64,000 bases of DNA. Source: an uncultured Opitutales bacterium (GTDB lineage: Bacteria; Verrucomicrobiota; Verrucomicrobiia; Opitutales; Intestinicryptomonadaceae). How positions within the stretch are numbered: position 1 is the first letter of the stretch; every line of letters starts with the position of its first letter. Positions 63,688 to 64,000 of this stretch are shown in pieces. The notes beneath the pieces were generated by a model. That model had not been told where the DNA came from, searched no databases, and saw nothing but the letters and a program-made list of their open reading frames with translations. Made by a program: the position numbers and the translations under genes. The stretch is from assembly GCA_900545705.1 (NCBI GenBank), contig URAK01000011.1:13499-77498 (forward strand), in the 5' to 3' direction.

Positions 63688-63719
63688 AATCGACAATAGA
63701 TATTTTTATATTGTTGATT
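63688..63719. terminator. Hairpin between the lipoprotein gene and the transposase
   Basis: AATCGACAATA (63688-63698) pairs with TATTGTTGATT (63709-63719) with one G-T mismatch. It could terminate either converging gene, or it could belong to the end of the insertion sequence. Confidence 0.45.
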
Positions 63720-63758
63720 GTTTGTAAATATAAAAGTTTAAATTATTGATTTATTTAC

Positions 63759-64000
63759 TTATTGCTCTATATATGGCGATACCGTTACTTCGTGAAGATA
63801 ATCGCTTGGACTTTTCCAATTTAGTGTCTTTCGGGCTCGAGAGTTGATCTCGTTCAATGCAAATTTTAGTTCTCTTTCTGTCGCTTTTCGCAAATCCATT
63901 CCCTTCGGAAAGTACTGTCTCAACAATCTATTTGTGTATTCATTAAGACCTCTTTCGTAAGAAGTGTATGGGTGTGCAAAGTATATTTCACTCCTTAATT
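63759..64000 (-). mobile_element. IS30-family transposase, C-terminal part (cut off by window edge)
   Basis: The minus-strand frame from the right edge to the TAA at 63759-63761 reads about 80 residues ending in AHPYTSYERGLNEYTN, then RLLRQYFPKGMDLRKA, then ALNEINSRARKTLNWKSP and SPYIEQ. This is the C-terminus of IS30 transposases, where the Glu of ERGLNE is the last of the DDE triad. Only the end is in the window, so it is not known whether the element is whole. The IS end should lie to the left of 63759; I could not identify the terminal inverted repeat. Confidence 0.88.

Overview
The window looks like the chromosome of a saccharolytic, probably host- or sediment-associated member of the Verrucomicrobiota (Opitutae-like). 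This is an inference from several things: a PEP-CTERM protein, DUF4832-type and GH2/LamG secreted glycosidases, a citramalate synthase, weak Shine-Dalgarno signals and mid GC. The Lentisphaerota are not excluded. No rRNA, tRNA or CRISPR array was seen.

Layout. At 1-619 there is the cut-off end of an IscU/NifU-like scaffold gene. At 1161-5403 there are three tandem secreted DUF4832-like TIM-barrel proteins behind one good promoter. From 5842 to 25733 most genes are housekeeping and on the minus strand: lptF/G-purD, a TIG-like lipoprotein with a LOG protein, then thrC-cimA-(OlsF-like acyltransferase)-NSS transporter-MetS-like small subunit, lysC, a UvrD-type helicase, and aroQ-nif3-thiF-thiS; hemW is on the plus strand. 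A 1.3-kb gap between thrC and lysC carries a degenerate array of four 70-bp repeats.

At 25823-30808 lies a 1661-residue GH2-like protein that has lost its expected acid/base residue. Next come a membrane-anchored YyaL/SSP411-like protein with a degenerate thioredoxin site, rsmE, coaC and a family-4-like uracil-DNA glycosylase. The stretch 35407-40980 is a sulfur-related group: a Tat-exported type II sulfide:quinone oxidoreductase, a porin and an SsuABC/TauABC-type transporter. At 42213-45834 the rhaA-rhaT rhamnose genes face a glycerate kinase across a control region with an 11-bp inverted repeat. Then follow proC, a PEGA lipoprotein, an MGH1-like glycosidase, the PEP-CTERM protein, cysE, a DUF4136-like lipoprotein, a LacZ-type beta-galactosidase with a LamG-like insertion overlapping nth and miaA, coaD, and pgsA-pgpA.

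The right end (about 60.9-64 kb) is clearly AT-richer. It holds two unrecognised secreted proteins, one RHS/YD-like and one lipoprotein, next to the cut-off 3' end of an IS30-type transposase. It is the best candidate for recently acquired DNA and for an undescribed system. The genes together point to uptake and breakdown of plant or mucin sugars (galactosides, rhamnose), organosulfur and sulfide handling, and complete biosynthetic routes for aspartate-family amino acids, proline, cysteine and phosphatidylglycerol.
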